Source: Balneolales bacterium (GTDB lineage: Bacteria; Bacteroidota; Rhodothermia; Balneolales; Balneolaceae). From it: DNA of 7,425 nt. The stretch's first letter is position 1, and every line of letters starts with the position of its first letter. This document shows, one piece after another, positions 4,344 through 7,425 of this stretch. The position numbers and the translations under genes are program-made. A model generated the notes under the pieces. The model searched no databases. It was not told where the DNA came from and saw nothing but the letters and a program-made list of their open reading frames with translations. The stretch covers positions 1 through 7,425 of the forward strand of contig JAKSCW010000130.1 of the NCBI GenBank assembly GCA_022360375.1, read 5' to 3'.

Positions 4344-6014
4344 ATGTCAACATTTATTGAATTGGGCTTAAAGCAGGAACTGCTTGAAGCCGTAGAACTA
4401 CTGGGATTTGAACATCCCACCAAAATTCAGGAACTCGCGATTCCTGTTATCCTGAATTCTCAGCAGGATTTAATAGCACTTGCTCAAACAGGAACCGGAA
4501 AAACTGGTGCCTTTGGTCTTTCCAGTCTTCAGAAAATAGATCCTGAACTTCCGGCCGTACAATTATTAGTGCTTTCCCCAACCAGGGAACTTGCCATTCA
4601 AATTGCAAAGGACTTAAAAGCTTTTTCAAAAAAATTGAAAAAAGTCACTTCCGTGGCGGTATATGGAGGAGCAACGATTTCAACCCAGATAAAGGCGTTA
4701 AAAAACGGTGCGCAAGTTGTTATCGGAACTCCCGGGCGTACGCTTGATCTTATCCGCCGAAAAAAACTGGATGTAAGGAACATCCAGACGTTGGTTTTGG
4801 ATGAAGCCGACGAAATGCTGAATATGGGTTTCCAGGAAGAACTGGACCAGATTCTTGCAGATACACCTGATACAAAGCAGACGCTTCTTTTTTCAGCAAC
4901 CATGCCCAAACCCATTGCAAAGATGGCGCGGAAGTATATGCATGACCCGGAAACTATTGAGGTAGGGGAGCGCAATTCTGCAGCAAAGAACGTGGAACAT
5001 CAGTTCTTTATGGTGCATGCAAAGGATAGGTTCGAAGCATTAAAAAGAACGGTAGATATGCACCCCGATATTTATGGGATCATATTCTGCCGCACAAGAA
5101 GGGAAACGGCAGAAATAGCAGCAAAACTGAATAAAGACGGTTATGATGTGGATCTCTTGAACGGGGATTTGTCGCAAGCTCAGCGTGATGATGTTATGAA
5201 TCGTTTCCGGACCAAAGAACTACAGTTGCTGGTAGCTACGGATGTGGCTGCACGTGGTTTGGATGTGGACTCCTTAAGTCATGTAATTAATTATAATCTT
5301 CCGGATGATTTAGAGGTGTACATCCATCGAAGCGGAAGAACAGGACGGGCTGGGAAAAACGGGATTTCGATTTCTATTATTCACACACGCGAGATGCGGA
5401 GAATCCGGGACCTGGAGCGAATGTCTGGCAAGGCATTTATCAAAAAAGAAATTCCAAGTGGGGAAGAGATTTGCGGTATTCGCATGGTGAACCTGATTGA
5501 TAAAGTGAGGGCTACTGCAGTGAATGAAGAGCAGATTGAAAAATTTCTGCCCGTTGCTTATGAAAAGCTTGCCGACTTAGACCGGGAAGAGCTTATTAAG
5601 CATTTTCTTTCGGTAGAATTCAATCAATTCCTTGATTATTACAAAGACGCTTATGATTTGAATGCGAAGAGCCGATCATCAAAGAAAGATCGGGGCAGAT
5701 CTGAAAAGCAGAACAACAGATTCGATCGGTACTTTATCAATATTGGAAAAAGAGACGGGTTAAACCCGGTGCGATTGATGGGAGTAATTAACGAAGGACT
5801 TCGAGGAGATAAACCGGATTTCGGTAAAATCGAAATCCAGAATAACTTTTCCTTTTTCGAGGTAGAACAAGGATTCGCAAAGTCATTGGCAGAGAGCGTG
5901 AAAGGCACGTCTTTTGAAGGAAGAGATGTATCTATTGAAGTGGCGAAAAAGGAGGCTAAGAAACGTAGCAATGGTTCCCGAAATCGTAAGAAAGGAAGGA
6001 ATAAAAAAGGATAG
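4344..6014 (+). CDS. deaD: DEAD-box RNA helicase, DeaD/CsdA-like, with DbpA-type RNA-binding domain
   Basis: This ATP-dependent RNA helicase probably acts in ribosome assembly and in unfolding RNA at low temperature. All core motifs are present and intact: the Q-motif region (FIELGL and PTKIQ, about 4-29), motif I AQTGTGKT (47-54), Ia PTREL (79-83), Ib TPGR (129-132), II DEAD (153-156), III SAT (184-186), IV IIFCRTRRET (246-255), V ATDVAARGLD (298-307) and VI HRSGRTGRAG (328-337). A helical region (about 375-435) resembles the dimerisation segment of CsdA-type helicases. Residues 462-535 (RYFINIGKRDGLNPVRLMG...) match the DbpA/CsdA RRM-like RNA-binding domain, and the chain ends in a basic tail of Lys/Arg. 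At 556 residues it is somewhat shorter than E. coli DeaD (about 629). The ATG at 4344 starts just before the Q motif. The ATP-grasp gene follows after 3 bases. The DeaD name rests on domain order; CshA- or DbpA-like roles remain possible. Confidence 0.92.
   Translation: MSTFIELGLKQELLEAVELLGFEHPTKIQELAIPVILNSQQDLIALAQTGTGKTGAFGLSSLQKIDPELPAVQLLVLSPTRELAIQIAKDLKAFSKKLKKVTSVAVYGGATISTQIKALKNGAQVVIGTPGRTLDLIRRKKLDVRNIQTLVLDEADEMLNMGFQEELDQILADTPDTKQTLLFSATMPKPIAKMARKYMHDPETIEVGERNSAAKNVEHQFFMVHAKDRFEALKRTVDMHPDIYGIIFCRTRRETAEIAAKLNKDGYDVDLLNGDLSQAQRDDVMNRFRTKELQLLVATDVAARGLDVDSLSHVINYNLPDDLEVYIHRSGRTGRAGKNGISISIIHTREMRRIRDLERMSGKAFIKKEIPSGEEICGIRMVNLIDKVRATAVNEEQIEKFLPVAYEKLADLDREELIKHFLSVEFNQFLDYYKDAYDLNAKSRSSKKDRGRSEKQNNRFDRYFINIGKRDGLNPVRLMGVINEGLRGDKPDFGKIEIQNNFSFFEVEQGFAKSLAESVKGTSFEGRDVSIEVAKKEAKKRSNGSRNRKKGRNKKG
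6007..6011 (+). promoter_or_regulatory. Ribosome binding site for the ATP-grasp gene
   Basis: AAGGA lies six bases before the ATG at 6018, inside the last codons of the helicase gene. Together with the 3-base gap this supports joint transcription and coupled translation. Confidence 0.6.
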
Positions 6015-6017
6015 AAA

Positions 6018-6938
6018 ATGAAACCGCCCATTGATGTTGCGATTTTAACAGAATCCAGGTACCTGAATCCTGTGGATGATTCTGAGTATGTGCTGAATGT
6101 TCTTTGGGAAGACGACCTCCTGAAAAAGGCCCTTGAGCGACTCGGGTTAAAGGTAATACGTGTTGACTGGGCCGACCCGGATGTTGACTGGCTTTCCATC
6201 AAAGCCGCAGTTTTTCGAACTACATGGGATTATTTCGACCGATTTGATGAATTTGTGGCCTGGCTGGATCATGTTGAGCCTCTCCTGGAATTCATTAATC
6301 CTATTTCACAAATCCGGTGGAATATGGATAAATGGTACCTGAAGGATTTAGAAGAAAGGGGAGTAAAGGTTGTGGATACTTATTACATCAAAAAAGGGGA
6401 GACCAGGTTTCTTAAAGATATTTTCCTGAACCGGGATTGGGAAGAAGCTATTCTAAAGCCTACTGTTGCCGGGGCAGCTCGCCATACCTATAAATTCAAT
6501 CTTCAAAATGTTCATGAACTGGAAGATACTTTTGCTGAATTGATTCAGCACGAAGATTTTATGCTCCAGCCTTTCCAGCAAAGCGTGCTGAAAAAAGGCG
6601 AAATTTCATTAATGGTGATCGGTGGAGAATTCACACATGCTATTTTGAAGAAAGCAAAGAAAGGCGATTTCCGCGTTCAGGACGATTTCGGAGGTACGGT
6701 GCACAACTACGAACCGAATCACCTGGAAATTGAGTTTGCCGAACAAGCTGTGCAAGCCTGTGATACACTTCCGGCGTATGCCCGTGTGGATATGATGTGG
6801 GATAACTGGGGCGATTTAGCCATTTCAGAGCTTGAGTTAATCGAGCCCGAACTTTGGTTCCGTGAAAATGTACGGGCGGCTGAGAAATTGGCTACAGAAA
6901 TAAAAAAAAGAATAGATGAGAGCTCAGAATTTCTCTGA
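6018..6938 (+). CDS. ATP-grasp domain protein (DcsG / glutathione-synthetase-like), substrate unknown
   Basis: This 306-residue cytoplasmic protein has the ATP-grasp architecture, so it likely joins a carboxylate to an amine or thiol using ATP through an acyl-phosphate. The N-terminal part (5-90) looks like the pre-ATP-grasp domain: VAILTESRY, then KVIRVDWADPDVDW and AAVFRTTWDYF. The following NPISQIRWNMDKWYLKDLEERGV is the usual lead-in (94-116). The ATP-binding part shows AILKPTVAGAARHTYKF with Lys147, FMLQPF (181-186), GEISLMVIGGEFTHAILKK (194-212), ARVDMMW with Asp258, and ISELELIEPELWF (269-281), whose acidic residues should bind magnesium. The ending pattern is closest to RimK/DcsG-type proteins often annotated as glutathione synthetase-like or cycloserine-biosynthesis-like. 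No other pathway gene is nearby, so neither product should be assumed. It follows deaD by 3 bases. A terminator hairpin for the opposite gene overlaps its last codons. Confidence 0.82.
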   Translation: MKPPIDVAILTESRYLNPVDDSEYVLNVLWEDDLLKKALERLGLKVIRVDWADPDVDWLSIKAAVFRTTWDYFDRFDEFVAWLDHVEPLLEFINPISQIRWNMDKWYLKDLEERGVKVVDTYYIKKGETRFLKDIFLNRDWEEAILKPTVAGAARHTYKFNLQNVHELEDTFAELIQHEDFMLQPFQQSVLKKGEISLMVIGGEFTHAILKKAKKGDFRVQDDFGGTVHNYEPNHLEIEFAEQAVQACDTLPAYARVDMMWDNWGDLAISELELIEPELWFRENVRAAEKLATEIKKRIDESSEFL

Positions 6939-6944
6939 GCCCTC
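6901..6944 (-). terminator. Terminator of the YHS gene, overlapping the end of the ATP-grasp gene
   Basis: GCTCAGA (6922-6928) and TCTGAGC (6934-6940) form a perfect 7-bp stem with a five-base loop. It can be extended by GAG/CTC (6918-6920 with 6942-6944) past one mismatch. Read on the minus strand, an eight-T run (complement of 6902-6909) follows, about eight bases beyond the extended stem. This fits a terminator for the YHS gene. On the plus strand no T-run follows, so it is a weaker terminator for the ATP-grasp gene, whose TGA lies in the 3' arm. Confidence 0.6.
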
Positions 6945-6957
6945 AACCAGATGACCT

Positions 6958-7425
6958 CTATTCCTGGAAAGCAACTTTATCCTTCCAGTTTTGTTCCGCT
7001 GCGGGATATAGAGTGTCTTCATTTCGATTCCAACGGGGGAGTGTATTTACAATCAGGTTATTATAGAAGAGAAGCAGTTTTCCATCTAAAATTTTGAATG
7101 TTTCAGGGTTAGCATTCGCCAGGTAACCCTTTCCCATCGCATAAGCGCAATAGCCGCCGTAGGCTGGTGCATATTTTGCCGGATCGGCTTTGAAGGTGTC
7201 GAGATTTTCTTGAGAGGAGAAATGATAAATTGCTCCATGGTATTCATGAGAGAATGATTCATCTCCTTTAGAAGGCTTATCCGCCATGAAATAACTTACA
7301 GGATCATATCCGCCAATAGCTAACTGGTCATCATCCACATTTACGTAGCTTTCCTTCTCCTGGGCCAGCGTGGCAGAAGAGAGGAATAAAATCCCTAATA
7401 TTGGTATAACAAATAATGATTTCAT
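6958..7425 (-). CDS. Secreted YHS-domain protein
   Basis: This is a 155-residue exported protein with a YHS domain, a small fold thought to bind metal in some proteins; its role in stand-alone secreted forms is unknown. The signal peptide is clear: MK start, hydrophobic stretch to residue 20 and likely cleavage after TLA at residue 21. The domain spans roughly 33-115. It begins LAIGGYDPVSYF (35-46), then shows YHFSSQENLDTFKADPAKY (67-85) and AYGGYCAYAMGKG (88-100) with a single conserved Cys93. The end, roughly 116-155, is rich in Asn, Trp and Lys and ends WKDKVAFQE. The ATG is the last triplet of the window, so its promoter is not visible; the strong signal peptide supports this start. It converges on the ATP-grasp gene with a 19-base gap. 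Confidence 0.88.
   Translation of the reverse strand: MKSLFVIPILGILFLSSATLAQEKESYVNVDDDQLAIGGYDPVSYFMADKPSKGDESFSHEYHGAIYHFSSQENLDTFKADPAKYAPAYGGYCAYAMGKGYLANANPETFKILDGKLLLFYNNLIVNTLPRWNRNEDTLYPAAEQNWKDKVAFQE

Noticed and set aside
5651..6202. Minus-strand open frame of 183 codons over the deaD end and ATP-grasp start
   Set aside because: The Ser/Phe-rich product is the antisense shadow of Lys/Arg/Glu-rich coding sequence, and both plus-strand genes here are well supported.

Overview
The window is a stretch of ordinary-looking bacterial chromosome with eight protein genes. One gene is cut by the left edge, and the last one begins exactly at the right edge. I see no tRNA, rRNA, CRISPR array, transposase or phage gene. 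Several traits suggest a marine or aquatic member of the Bacteroidota/Rhodothermota/Balneolota group: AT-leaning intergenic DNA, mostly absent Shine-Dalgarno sequences, a TAnnTTTG-type -7 promoter element, a secreted GIN-domain (DUF2807-like) protein, and a short RsmI. The phylum is an inference; nothing here fixes the genus.

Layout. Positions 1-1181 (minus strand) hold rsmI followed by the start of lnt, overlapping by ATGA. Positions 1314-1697 (plus) hold a small VOC/glyoxalase-fold protein. Positions 1903-3163 (plus) hold a two-gene unit: an SbtA-type sodium/bicarbonate permease and its PII-like partner SbtB, one base apart with a strong ribosome binding site. Positions 3164-3559 are noncoding and rich in dyads and repeats, including a good promoter, and lead into a secreted GIN-domain protein at 3560-4084. 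Positions 4085-4343 are noncoding and contain a long imperfect inverted repeat. Positions 4344-6938 (plus) hold a DeaD/CsdA-like DEAD-box RNA helicase with a DbpA-type RNA-binding domain, followed after 3 bp by an ATP-grasp ligase-like protein. Positions 6958-7425 (minus) hold a secreted YHS-domain protein that converges on the ATP-grasp gene.

How the genes work together. sbtA-sbtB is the clearest functional unit: inorganic carbon uptake gated by a nucleotide-sensing PII-like protein. rsmI and lnt serve ribosome maturation and lipoprotein acylation and are probably only co-transcribed. deaD and the ATP-grasp gene are probably co-transcribed, but their functional link is unknown.

I did not find a clearly new multi-gene system. 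The points most worth following are the SbtB that lacks the cyanobacterial C-terminal CGPxGC segment, the repeat/dyad cluster at 3218-3516, the 109-nt folded element at 4114-4222, and the unassigned ATP-grasp enzyme behind the helicase.
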